DNA of 64,000 nt, from positions 186,001 to 250,000 of the forward strand of contig JAEWAN010000006.1 of assembly GCA_023391625.1 (NCBI GenBank), in the 5' to 3' direction. The DNA is from Bacteroidota bacterium (GTDB taxonomy: Bacteria; Bacteroidota; Bacteroidia; Bacteroidales; Paludibacteraceae). The notes under the pieces are model-generated. The model worked only from the letters and a program-made list of their open reading frames with translations, ran no database searches and had not been told where the DNA came from. The position numbers and the translations under genes are program-made. Positions 54,372-63,026 of this stretch are shown here, piece after piece. How positions within the stretch are numbered: the stretch's first letter is position 1; each line of letters starts with the position of its first letter.

Positions 54372-55361
54372 TTAAATGAAAAAACTTACAATCACAATTA
54401 CCAGACAAAAAAACGACAATAGATTCCGGGCAGACAGCCAACGAATCATAAACCAGTCCAATCCGGCTTCTTTAATCCTTTTCCAGTTATTCATCGGTCC
54501 CATCCAGAAGCGGGGAGTAAATTTCCGATCCGGATTCCGTACATATTCCACCATCAGGTAATACAGGGAAACCGCAATAGGAAAAGTAAGAAACACAAAC
54601 CAAAACAAAGGAGATAAATAACCGGCTATAACACCATATGCTATAATAGCATAGGGCACGAATAAGATAAAGAATAATACCACCAACATAGCCGTTGTAT
54701 TATTCATCAACACTGCCAATGTTTTTTTCCCTATTTTTTTATCCGGAATAAAATCAAGGATAGAATGAATATACACGATATTCATAACCAGTAATCCCAC
54801 CGGGACAGAAATCAACAAAATAGTTTCATTCAATTCCCCACAAGAAGCATAATATACGCCCAGCATATTCAGAGGACCGAAAATCAACCCTATAAGCAAT
54901 TCTCCAAACCCATGATAGCTCAAACGTAAGGGAGGAGCGGAATAAAATAACCCTAATATTGCCGTAATTGCGGCAATATATATAATCATGACTCCACGAA
55001 AATACAATATAACAGCTCCCAAAACCACTGCAATGCTGCAAAATACGATACAAGCCTGTAATAACTGATTCAGAGTAGCTTGCCCGGAGGTAAGATAAGG
55101 ACATTTTCCTATCCTGGCCCGGAAACCTTCGTGTACAAGTTCTTCACGATATCCGGACTGTTTTTTCCGGTAATCGAAATAATCATCAAACAAATTTAAA
55201 CCCAGGTGAGCGCATACCACTCCCAATATTCCAAGAAGCCCCAACCACCAGGTAAAACCCTCTGTCGACACTGATAAACAAAAAGCAAGAATAGCAGGAA
55301 GCAGGCTCTGCGGAAGTGCCGTAGGGCGGGCATTATTAAACCAGAATTTTACTTTATTCAT
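54372..55361 (-). CDS. UbiA-superfamily prenyltransferase (MenA-like)
   Basis: A 329-residue integral membrane enzyme with about eight hydrophobic helices. It carries both Asp-rich motifs that bind the prenyl diphosphate: NLFDDYFDYRKKQ (about 56-68) and SILDFIPDKKIGKKTLAVLM (about 202-221). RPTALPQSLLPAILAF at the N-terminus resembles MenA. It should attach a polyprenyl chain to an aromatic or other acceptor. If this is MenA it makes demethylmenaquinone, but the isolated position with a radical SAM enzyme is not typical and other men genes are absent here. A different acceptor is possible. The promoter -7 box lies at 55390-55397. Confidence 0.85.
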   Translation of the reverse strand: MNKVKFWFNNARPTALPQSLLPAILAFCLSVSTEGFTWWLGLLGILGVVCAHLGLNLFDDYFDYRKKQSGYREELVHEGFRARIGKCPYLTSGQATLNQLLQACIVFCSIAVVLGAVILYFRGVMIIYIAAITAILGLFYSAPPLRLSYHGFGELLIGLIFGPLNMLGVYYASCGELNETILLISVPVGLLVMNIVYIHSILDFIPDKKIGKKTLAVLMNNTTAMLVVLFFILFVPYAIIAYGVIAGYLSPLFWFVFLTFPIAVSLYYLMVEYVRNPDRKFTPRFWMGPMNNWKRIKEAGLDWFMIRWLSARNLLSFFCLVIVIVSFFI

Positions 55362-55389
55362 CTTAAAAACACTTTATAAAACGAGTGAA

Positions 55390-55397
55390 CAAAGGTA
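55390..55397 (-). promoter_or_regulatory. -7 box for the UbiA/radical SAM operon
   Basis: Minus-strand TACCTTTG fits TAnnTTTG and gives a leader of about 22 nt to the ATG at 55361. Confidence 0.55.
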
Positions 55398-55453
55398 GTA
55401 AAATAATTGTTTTATAATAAAGTAAAATAACAACTAAGAAGAAAGGATTATTT

Positions 55454-56173
55454 ATGAAAAAAGTTGTTCACAGGGCTAACACCCGGGGACATGCCAACCA
55501 CGGTTGGTTGGATACGTACCATACATTCAGCTTTGCCAATTATTACGACCCCAAACGTATCCATTTCGGAGCTTTACGTGTACTAAATGATGATACTGTG
55601 GCAGGAGGCGAAGGATTTGGAATGCACCCCCATGATAATATGGAAATCGTGAGCATTCCTCTGTATGGCGACCTTGAACATAAAGACAGCATGGGTAACA
55701 CTGCCGTAATAAAAGAAGGAGAAATACAGGTGATGAGTGCAGGAACCGGCGTATATCATAGCGAATATAACCGAAACCGTGATAAAACAGTGCAGTTTCT
55801 GCAAATATGGGTATTTCCCGACACGGAAAATGTCACTCCCAGATACGACCAGATATCGCTGCACGACGTGGAAAAAAAAGATGAATTATATCAGATTGTA
55901 TCACCGGATCCTGCAGATCAGGGAGTATGGGTACACCAACAAACCTGGTTTTATATGGGCAATCTTTCCTCCGACTGGGAAGGAACATATACTTTAAAAG
56001 GGAACAACTCCGGAGTTTACCTGTTTGTCATCGAAGGAAGTATAGAAACGGCCGGAGAAGAATTAGGAAAACGCGATGGAATCGGTATAAGTGATGTAAA
56101 TGAAATCAGCATAAAAGCAACGTCTCCGACCAAACTATTGATTATGGAAGTACCTATGTACACAGTTGAATAA
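55454..56173 (+). CDS. Pirin-family protein
   Basis: A 239-residue bicupin, probably a metal-dependent cytoplasmic protein. The N-terminal cupin starts RGHANHGWLDTYHTFSFANY and carries the metal ligands in GMHPHDNMEIVSIPLYGDLEHKD, with a further His and Glu in GVYHSEYNRN (His about 101). The C-terminal cupin lacks obvious ligands. Some homologues (E. coli YhhW) have quercetin dioxygenase activity and others act as redox-responsive co-regulators, so the true role here is unknown. It is a single gene with a terminator; a short A/T-rich gap separates it from the divergent UbiA operon. Confidence 0.92.
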   Translation: MKKVVHRANTRGHANHGWLDTYHTFSFANYYDPKRIHFGALRVLNDDTVAGGEGFGMHPHDNMEIVSIPLYGDLEHKDSMGNTAVIKEGEIQVMSAGTGVYHSEYNRNRDKTVQFLQIWVFPDTENVTPRYDQISLHDVEKKDELYQIVSPDPADQGVWVHQQTWFYMGNLSSDWEGTYTLKGNNSGVYLFVIEGSIETAGEELGKRDGIGISDVNEISIKATSPTKLLIMEVPMYTVE

Positions 56174-56193
56174 ATTAACTTCCCTCTAAAACT

Positions 56194-56232
56194 AAAAATG
56201 GCGGTTCATAAAAAATGAATCGCCATTTTTGT
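56194..56232 (+). terminator. Terminator after the pirin gene
   Basis: A 16-bp stem with one G-U pair (56194-56209 with 56215-56230), A-rich on the left and T-rich on the right. Confidence 0.88.
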
Positions 56233-56374
56233 ATCATTATACCTAGCCTTCTTGAAACGTAAGTCCTGCTTTAATTATCCCCAAGCAAAGACTTAGATTT
56301 TTGATTTAAGAAAAATGTTTGTTTCCAAAGGTTATTCTATTGCACTATGTTTCCTTATTCAGGGGAAACAGTAT

Positions 56375-57640
56375 CTACTCATTCCTTGTTACCAATATCT
56401 TATCAATCCGGGCTCCGTCCATATCCACAACTTCAAAAGTAAATGAGTTCCACTTTACACTTTCGCCCGTAGCCGGAACATGTTCAAGCAAATCCAGCAG
56501 CAAACCGCTGACTGTATTATAATCATTTTCAGCATAAAGGTTTTCCAACTCAAAATAATCAAGAAAATCATAGAAAGACCACTGTCCGTCAACCAGCCAG
56601 CCCCCTTCTTTCCGTTCCACAATCTGCGGTTCATCCGCTTCGTCCGGAAGTTCTCCAACCAGTGCTTCCAGGATATCCATAAAAGTGATAATACCCTGTA
56701 TGCTGCCAAATTCATCAAAAACAAGGGCTTGTTTTACATGTTTCTCTTTCATCTGCTCAAAAGCCTTATACACATCCATATTTTCAGGGAAACAGGTAGC
56801 AGGCACAATTATATTCCGAATATCAAAATCTTCGGCTGACTCCATAGCCAGAAAATCCTTTAAAAGGACAACACCTACAACTTCATCCAGACTTCCGTCA
56901 ACAACAGGATATGACTCATACAGGTCTTGCAAGACAATCTGTTTTATTTCTTCTTTGGACATACTTACATCAACCCAGATAATGTCGTTACGGTGAGTCA
57001 TGATAGACTCTACCTTACGGTCGCCCAAAGTAAATACCCTACCCACGATATCCTGTTCTATTACCTGTACTTCCCCGCCTTCTGTTCCTTCCTGAACCAT
57101 TGACTTAATTTCCTCTTCGGTAACTTTATTGTCATTCGATTTTATACCCAATATTTTCACCAGAAAGCTTGTACTTTTAGAAAGTACCCAGACAAAAGGA
57201 TATGTAATCTTGGATAAGATATTCATAGGACGGGCCACTATTTTTGCAATCTTCTCAGGAGAGCTCATACCTACCCTTTTAGGAACCAACTCGCCGATAA
57301 TTAGTGTCAGATAAGTAACTACAATAACAATTATGACCCGAGCCAGACTATAAGAAAACGTAACACTAAGTCCAAGCGCTTCAAAGACAGGAGCCAAATA
57401 TGCTGCAAGCACGTCGCCGGAGAACACCCCGGTCACAATCCCGATTAACGTTATGCCAATTTGTATAGTAGAGAGGAAAACGTCCGGATTCTCAGATAAT
57501 TTTAAAGCAGATTCCGCAGACTTGTTGCCCTGCATTGCATCGACTTTCAGTTTTGATTTACGGACGGAAATAATTGCTATTTCCGACATCGAGAATATAC
57601 CGTTCAATAATATTAATGCTAATACGATAAAAAAATCCAT
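56375..57640 (-). CDS. CNNM/CorC-family membrane protein (hemolysin-like)
   Basis: A 421-residue protein in three parts. The DUF21/CNNM membrane domain (about 1-185) has four hydrophobic segments. A CBS-domain pair (about 205-330) contains VFTLGDRKVESIMTHRNDIIWVD and the second CBS near MDVYKAFEQMKEKHVKQALVFDE. The C-terminal CorC/HlyC domain (about 340-420) has GGWLVDGQWSFYDFLDYFEL and SVKWNSFTFEVVDMDGARIDKI. Relatives are linked to Mg2+ or Co2+ efflux; the historical name hemolysin is misleading. A GldE-like gliding gene is an alternative annotation in this phylum, but no gld genes are nearby. It lies 263 bp downstream of the antiporter. Confidence 0.9.
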   Translation of the reverse strand: MDFFIVLALILLNGIFSMSEIAIISVRKSKLKVDAMQGNKSAESALKLSENPDVFLSTIQIGITLIGIVTGVFSGDVLAAYLAPVFEALGLSVTFSYSLARVIIVIVVTYLTLIIGELVPKRVGMSSPEKIAKIVARPMNILSKITYPFVWVLSKSTSFLVKILGIKSNDNKVTEEEIKSMVQEGTEGGEVQVIEQDIVGRVFTLGDRKVESIMTHRNDIIWVDVSMSKEEIKQIVLQDLYESYPVVDGSLDEVVGVVLLKDFLAMESAEDFDIRNIIVPATCFPENMDVYKAFEQMKEKHVKQALVFDEFGSIQGIITFMDILEALVGELPDEADEPQIVERKEGGWLVDGQWSFYDFLDYFELENLYAENDYNTVSGLLLDLLEHVPATGESVKWNSFTFEVVDMDGARIDKILVTRNE

Positions 57641-57738
57641 TCTGTTATATAAAGATTAATAAATATAATGAGTAAACAGACGCAGATTATCCCATCCAGA
57701 GATAAAACATACGTGTAAAAAAAGATAAAAAAGGGAAT

Positions 57739-57761
57739 ATCCTTTTTATAATAAAAAGGAT
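57739..57761 (-). terminator. Palindrome, probable weak terminator after the antiporter
   Basis: A perfect 11-1-11 inverted repeat made of ATCCTTTTTAT arms. Read on the minus strand, a pyrimidine run CCCTTTTTT follows. A second copy of the AAAAGG arm just beyond allows an alternative hairpin. Confidence 0.45.
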
Positions 57762-57903
57762 GATGTGAAGATATTTTAATTACCGGCAGGTGGTTCCATA
57801 TATTACAATAATGAAGCGCTAATATAAACAAAAGATTTAATACAATCCACTATTTTTTTATGTTATAACATATTTAAAAATAAATTAGTTCAAAAAAGTG
57901 GGG

Positions 57904-60237
57904 TCATATTTCCACAGAAACAGGGCTATCCAGCTCTTCATCTTCAAAGCCGGGTCTGTCCTTGCTCGATTTTTTATTTATTATCAACGTTGAAGGAATT
58001 TCTTCAAGTATCTTATTTCCGGTCTCGGACAGGGTGTTCCATGTCCGGTAACCTATTAACATAAAACTATATTTCAGCAGCACTCCCGCACTTACACGAC
58101 TGCTCTTAGTTATACGGCTGGAATATTTCTTCTTCAAGTCATCGTAACTTGCCGACAAAGCTTTGTCTTTAAGCACTTTATTTACATCCAATACGACAAT
58201 GGAAACATCGTTGCTGTTCTTTAAAAGATAGCGAGCATAACGTAACAAAAAGACATCATCTTCGTTGTATAAGAATAATACTGTTGTAGAGATATCTTTA
58301 AAATCTCTGTTCACAAATACACCTACGCTACAATGGGAATTTTCTATAAAATAACGTGTCTTATCTTTTATAAGGCTACCTGGATAAAAAAGCGCCCGTT
58401 TCTGAAAACGGTATATCAAACGGTTAAGCCAATGGATGTTTCCGATAAAATACCTTTTTTCTTTTCCAGGTAAAGAAATACCGGCTCCCACCAACAAGAA
58501 ATCAAACCGGTAATAATTAGCCATTTTTACAATACCGCCTTGTATATTATCCGTCACTTTATATTGAAAGTGTACCGGTATATTCAGTCCGGAAGCCGCT
58601 TCTTTTATATTTTCCAAATTCTCATCAGCATATTGTTCGCCATGAATAGGGTTGGTATCCGTACCGGGAGTAATATGCAGTACCGTCACATCCAAACTCT
58701 TTTTCACACCATCCAACACGGATTTTGCGACACGCAACATCGGCTTTCCATTTACAGGATTACCCATCGATATAAGCACCTTGAAAATGCCCAATGCCTT
58801 CGTTTGCTGAAACTCTTCTTCCTGTTGTTTATGAGAATAAATCTTTTCTATCAAGGACAAAGCCGGAGTAGTCATGAATGTTGTAACTACCGCCATAATG
58901 ACCAACATCACAAAAATAGTAGGAGGTAAAATTCCCATTTCAAAACCGATATTCAGCACGATCAGTTCCATCAGTCCACGCGTATTCATAAGTACACCCA
59001 TAGACAGACTATCCTGTGTCGACTCACCTACCACTTTAGCAGGGATTGCGGTTCCTATAAATTTTCCTAATACAGCTATCAAAGTGATCAATCCACAGAT
59101 TTTCCACAGATGAGGAGTATTCAGCAGACCTATCTCCGTATTCAGACCTGTATAAACAAAAAACAAGGGTAAAAACAAGGTGACGGAAAGATCCTCAACA
59201 CGCTCAATTATCATCTTACGGAACTTAGGGAAAGGAGGCATAATAACTCCAGCCAGAAAAGCACCGAACAAAGCGTGAATTCCGATATATTGAGTAACAA
59301 AAGCGGAAGCTATGATTATTAAAATAAAGAAAGCAAAAATACTCTTATTCATCACCTCCATAGTGGAGTAAATCCCCCCTACCCTTTTTAGGAACGGTTT
59401 TACTACTGCCAGCATAAACACTACATACACGATGGAAACACCGATAGTATACAAAGAGCTCACAAAACTACCCGTCTTAGCAATGGCAATAATAGCAGCA
59501 AGAAGACACCACGCAGTAACATCGCCATTAGCAGCACTGGCTATGGACATGGTTCCCAAATGCGAACGTGTCAGCCCTTTCTCCTGAACAATACGTGCCA
59601 GCACAGGAAAAGCCGTTATACTCATGGATATACCAATAAACAGGGCAAAAGGAAGAAAGGCAGTCTGTTGGGCAGCAAATTCCTCATAAATAAAATAAGC
59701 CAGCAACATTCCCCCGAAAAACGGTATAATAATACTTGCATGGCTTATAACAAACGTTTCGCCAAGCTTATTTTTCAAAGAAGTCAGGTCTAACTCAAGA
59801 CCGATAATAAACATAAACAGAACAAGACCTACCTGACTCAGGATATACAAATTATCCAACGATTCCGGAGCAAAAAGAAAACTAAATACCTCCGGCGACA
59901 CTTTCCCTAACAAGGAAGGGCCTAACACAATACCCGCCAGAATTTCACCAATAACCGTAGGCTGACCTATTTTAGCAAAAAGGAAACCGAAGAAACGGGA
60001 AACCAGCAATATGGCAATAATCTGAAGAAGCAGCATAGCACCCGGCTCTGCCAGATTATGCGTCAATGAATCTATAAATAAATCAAAAGAAGTAGGCTCG
60101 TTATTACTTTCCATAACATAGGCCGCAGCTTTTTCGTCAAACCGTTCTGCTTTTTCAAACAAAACATAAGTAAGAGCCACGAATAGAATGATAAGCAACC
60201 CATAAAAACACCATGTCTTGGTATGTTTATTCTTCAT
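57904..60237 (-). CDS. CPA2-family cation:proton antiporter
   Basis: A 777-residue inner-membrane transporter. After an N-terminal helix and linker, about twelve transmembrane segments run from about residue 65 to 465. They include the CPA2 signatures RFFGFLFAKIGQPTVIGEIL, GIVLGPSLLGKVSPE and LSQVGLVLFMFIIGLELDL. Toward the end, FLPLFFVYTGLNTEIGLL is the conserved ion-path region. The C-terminal 310 residues form a soluble tail with a GKPMLRVAKSVLDGVKKSLDVTVLHIT start that resembles a universal-stress-protein fold. A related KefB-type exchanger would carry K+ or Na+ against H+; the ion cannot be fixed. It has no neighbouring subunit gene. Confidence 0.9.
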   Translation of the reverse strand: MKNKHTKTWCFYGLLIILFVALTYVLFEKAERFDEKAAAYVMESNNEPTSFDLFIDSLTHNLAEPGAMLLLQIIAILLVSRFFGFLFAKIGQPTVIGEILAGIVLGPSLLGKVSPEVFSFLFAPESLDNLYILSQVGLVLFMFIIGLELDLTSLKNKLGETFVISHASIIIPFFGGMLLAYFIYEEFAAQQTAFLPFALFIGISMSITAFPVLARIVQEKGLTRSHLGTMSIASAANGDVTAWCLLAAIIAIAKTGSFVSSLYTIGVSIVYVVFMLAVVKPFLKRVGGIYSTMEVMNKSIFAFFILIIIASAFVTQYIGIHALFGAFLAGVIMPPFPKFRKMIIERVEDLSVTLFLPLFFVYTGLNTEIGLLNTPHLWKICGLITLIAVLGKFIGTAIPAKVVGESTQDSLSMGVLMNTRGLMELIVLNIGFEMGILPPTIFVMLVIMAVVTTFMTTPALSLIEKIYSHKQQEEEFQQTKALGIFKVLISMGNPVNGKPMLRVAKSVLDGVKKSLDVTVLHITPGTDTNPIHGEQYADENLENIKEAASGLNIPVHFQYKVTDNIQGGIVKMANYYRFDFLLVGAGISLPGKEKRYFIGNIHWLNRLIYRFQKRALFYPGSLIKDKTRYFIENSHCSVGVFVNRDFKDISTTVLFLYNEDDVFLLRYARYLLKNSNDVSIVVLDVNKVLKDKALSASYDDLKKKYSSRITKSSRVSAGVLLKYSFMLIGYRTWNTLSETGNKILEEIPSTLIINKKSSKDRPGFEDEELDSPVSVEI

Positions 60238-60320
60238 GAAAAGTTAGTATGCGACGGGTTAATATGCCATATAGACACAAAGGTACAAATATTAACAATT
60301 AAATGAAAGCGAAGGAAAAG

Positions 60321-60362
60321 AAAAAAACAGGTTTTTCTTCATTTTATCACTAAGAAAACCTG
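60321..60362 (-). terminator. Terminator of the hemerythrin/LuxR operon
   Basis: Minus strand: arms CAGGTTTTCTT and AAGAAAAACCTG (one bulge) with a 12-base loop, followed directly by T7. It lies 24 bp past the regulator stop and 84 bp before the antiporter start. Confidence 0.85.
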
Positions 60363-60385
60363 ACAGAGAAAGGACAATAGTGAGA

Positions 60386-61015
60386 TTAAAGAGTAAAATT
60401 ATTTTTTATATCATCAAGTTCCACCAGTTTATTCACGATAGCATATACAGTTAATCCGGCGGTGCTGTGTATCTCAAGTTTCCGGGCTATATTACGGCGA
60501 TGTGTTATAATAGTATGCGTTGAAAGAAAAAGTTCTTGTGCAATTTCCTTATTAGTCAATCCTTTAACAACTAAAACCAGTATTTCTTTTTCACGAAGAC
60601 TCAATGTTTCATTGCCGCTAAGATCGTCCTCCTGTTTATCCCGCATATTTTCCAGTAAACGATCTATTTTTTCCTTAATCTGAGCAGCACTATCATATAT
60701 ATCAATCACACCGTCATACTTATTCAGCAAAACATCGCTGTAAGTGTTGGATGACAAAGCCACTATTTTCAGCTCTCCCGCTGCAGAAAAGCTACGGACT
60801 TTTCCCATATCCACATACCCCCAAAAAACAGGGTTTATAATCAGGATATCGGGTTTATTCAAATCCAATACATGCTCCAGATTCTCTATCGAACTAATTT
60901 CAATCGGCTGTATGACATATCCCGGCAAACGCTTTAACGTAACAGACAATCCGCTACGTATAATACTGGACGGCTCAGCAATAAGAATTTTTAAAGAGTT
61001 ATCTTCATTATACAT
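60386..61015 (-). CDS. LuxR-type regulator with a degenerate receiver
   Basis: A 209-residue protein. The C-terminal LuxR/GerE helix-turn-helix (about 138-195) is intact: LSLREKEILVLVVKGLTNKE, IAQELFLSTHTIITHRRNI and ARKLEIHSTAGL. The N-terminal 115 residues have a receiver fold, but the phosphoacceptor position reads ILIINP (Asn instead of Asp), and the acidic pair after the first strand is reduced to AEPSS. So it should not be phosphorylated in the usual way. The gene overlaps the end of the hemerythrin gene by 8 bp, so its activity may instead depend on the partner protein. Targets are unknown. Confidence 0.85.
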   Translation of the reverse strand: MYNEDNSLKILIAEPSSIIRSGLSVTLKRLPGYVIQPIEISSIENLEHVLDLNKPDILIINPVFWGYVDMGKVRSFSAAGELKIVALSSNTYSDVLLNKYDGVIDIYDSAAQIKEKIDRLLENMRDKQEDDLSGNETLSLREKEILVLVVKGLTNKEIAQELFLSTHTIITHRRNIARKLEIHSTAGLTVYAIVNKLVELDDIKNNFTL

Positions 61016-61718
61016 GTTTTGTCTTCATTTTATTTTCAATCGCCTCAATAGCAGGAACGAACATATAATCCTCCACTTTATTATGCAAAGACAAATCCGT
61101 TCCACAAGAAAAAATATCAAGCAGAACATCCGTTAACAAATTAACATTAGCCTTCTCCACAGGGAAGTATTTAATCAGTATATTTTTAAGTTCTATCAAC
61201 TTCTGGTCTATCTGATTATGGCGCTCCTCAAACATCCGTATATTATATTCATCATCCACCGTCCCTTGCAATAATTTAAGTACATACGGAAAAACCACTT
61301 CGTCCTCATAACGCATATGGCTGTCAACTTCTTCCATATATTCATCAAAGAAATGCAGCAAAATATCCCTGTACACACTGTTCAGTTCAACCGACTCCGT
61401 CGCTGAAAGCAGCTTGGCACGGATAGCCGGCAATTTAAAACCCAGAAAATATTGATGTCCGTTTTTTAAGAATTCAATCAACGTTTCAATGGATACTTTA
61501 TCATAATCATTATCCATCTCAAAATTATCTTCCGATAAAAAATTCACTACCGTAAGAAAAGTATATGTGTCAATATTATTTGACTCACAGACTTCTTTTA
61601 CTGTTTTATTTTCAAATCCCAGTGGCAAGCCGAAACGAGAAACGACCAAAAGCATGGTAGAATCGACGTTAATCAGTTCACTCATTTTCAATGTTGCTGG
61701 ATATTTTTGTTCTAACAT
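61008..61718 (-). CDS. Hemerythrin-domain protein
   Basis: About 236 residues; an in-frame ATG upstream at 61769 is possible, but MLEQKYPATLKMSELI at 61718 fits as the N-terminus. Residues about 12-60 resemble the ScdA/RIC N-terminal domain (MLLVVSRFGLPLGFENKTV, then EVCESNNIDTYTFLTVVNFL) but lack its usual Cys pair. The rest is a four-helix hemerythrin-like bundle with candidate di-iron ligands in NGHQYFLGFKL, DSHMRYEDEVVFPYV (H...E), ERHNQIDQ and LHNKVEDYMFVPAIEAI (H...E). Relatives (YtfE/RIC) repair iron-sulphur centres damaged by nitric oxide or oxygen. It overlaps the LuxR-type regulator by 8 bp, suggesting a sensor-regulator pair. The promoter could not be placed with confidence. Confidence 0.8.
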   Translation of the reverse strand: MLEQKYPATLKMSELINVDSTMLLVVSRFGLPLGFENKTVKEVCESNNIDTYTFLTVVNFLSEDNFEMDNDYDKVSIETLIEFLKNGHQYFLGFKLPAIRAKLLSATESVELNSVYRDILLHFFDEYMEEVDSHMRYEDEVVFPYVLKLLQGTVDDEYNIRMFEERHNQIDQKLIELKNILIKYFPVEKANVNLLTDVLLDIFSCGTDLSLHNKVEDYMFVPAIEAIENKMKTKHV

Positions 61719-61932
61719 GTAGTGAAAATTTATAGATAAATAGAACTTCTGCCCAAATGCGGCACACATTCGGAGCAGAAGTGAATACTAATTAATACAA
61801 ACAAACTAAATCTACAATTTTGTAACGCAAAGGTCGGCTAAAAATCCAATACCCACAATCACCATAAATAGGTATTTTGAAGGTCAAGTCCTAAGTTTAC
61901 AAAACGATATTAGCTGTTTATAATTTATAATA

Positions 61933-62907
61933 TTATAATAAGATATAAGTTTCTAACAGGATACTTTCGGAATCGGGAATAAGGGAAATTTCATCCGCAA
62001 CCGCAGGAATAAGCAATGTTTCCCCCTTTTCAAGAGTGACGGTTCCTAAAGCGGACTCAATATGCACGCTTCCGTCCACACAAATAAATACCACAAAACT
62101 ATCTAAATGAGTGTAAGAACGACGTATAGGCGAGTCCAAATGAAGAAAATTGGTTGTAAAATACTTATTGGAAACCAATAAGTTCACCGTATTTTTAATA
62201 TCGTCATAAAATATTTTCGGATCATGCAATGCGCCAAAATTGATAGCATCCAGTGCCTGATCTATATGCAAATCACGCTCTCTTCCATGTTCATCAAGCC
62301 GTTTGTAATCATAAATCCGGTAAGTGACATCGCTTGTCTGCTGAATTTCCACAAGCAACGTTCCTCCCCCTATTCCGTGAACAGTCCCGGCCGGAATATA
62401 AAGCACATCCCCTTTCTTCACAGGGATTTTCTGATGAACTTTTTCCACCTCGCCCCGTACTATTGCTTTCTGATAATCTTCCCGGGAGAAATTCTTGGAA
62501 AAACCCAGTATCATTTCCGTACCCGGATCAGCATCTACAACATACCAAAGTTCGGTTTTACCGTATGACTTATGCTTTTGTGAAGCTATTTCATCATTCG
62601 GATGCACCTGGATGGAAAGGTCATAATTCGCATCAATAAATTTAAATAAAAGCGGAAAAGTCAACCCGAATTGACGATATACCTTATCACCCACCAGGCT
62701 CCCCTTATACATTTCAATTAATTCTGTTATAGTATTCCCTTTAAGAGAACCATTTATAACAACAGATTCACTCCCGTCCATTCCTGAGAGTTCCCAGGAT
62801 TCACCGGTCTGATCGGAGGCTAGTATTTTATTATATAAAGTTTTTAATTTAGTTCCACCCCATATTTTTTCCTTCAAAATGGGCTGAAATTTTAGCGGGT
62901 ATAACAT
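61933..62907 (-). CDS. manA: Class I mannose-6-phosphate isomerase
   Basis: A 324-residue zinc cupin enzyme interconverting mannose 6-phosphate and fructose 6-phosphate, feeding GDP-mannose and glycan synthesis or mannose use. Motifs are PILKEKIWGGTKLKTLYN at the N-terminus, the zinc ligands in DLSIQVHPNDEIA (Gln and His, about 98-100), Glu in GKTELWYVVDADPG, and the His in IPAGTVHGIGGGTLLVEIQQ with TYRIYDYKR. The C-terminal cupin half is small, as in short Firmicutes/Bacteroidota forms (about 315-325). It is on the same strand as galE but separated from it by a terminator. Confidence 0.95.
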   Translation of the reverse strand: MLYPLKFQPILKEKIWGGTKLKTLYNKILASDQTGESWELSGMDGSESVVINGSLKGNTITELIEMYKGSLVGDKVYRQFGLTFPLLFKFIDANYDLSIQVHPNDEIASQKHKSYGKTELWYVVDADPGTEMILGFSKNFSREDYQKAIVRGEVEKVHQKIPVKKGDVLYIPAGTVHGIGGGTLLVEIQQTSDVTYRIYDYKRLDEHGRERDLHIDQALDAINFGALHDPKIFYDDIKNTVNLLVSNKYFTTNFLHLDSPIRRSYTHLDSFVVFICVDGSVHIESALGTVTLEKGETLLIPAVADEISLIPDSESILLETYILL

Positions 62908-62967
62908 ATATCCTTCTCTTAGAATTACTTCATGGCATTCATTATCGGTCTTTTTTCCATGAAAAAC

Positions 62968-63003
62968 AAAAATAGGAAAAACATAAGAATTTTTCCTATT
63001 TTT
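62968..63003 (-). terminator. Terminator after galE
   Basis: A 14-bp A/T-rich stem with a GG/CC core (62968-62981 with 62990-63003), placed just after the galE stop. Confidence 0.85.
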
Positions 63004-63026
63004 ATCGTATATTTTACTAAAAGCTA

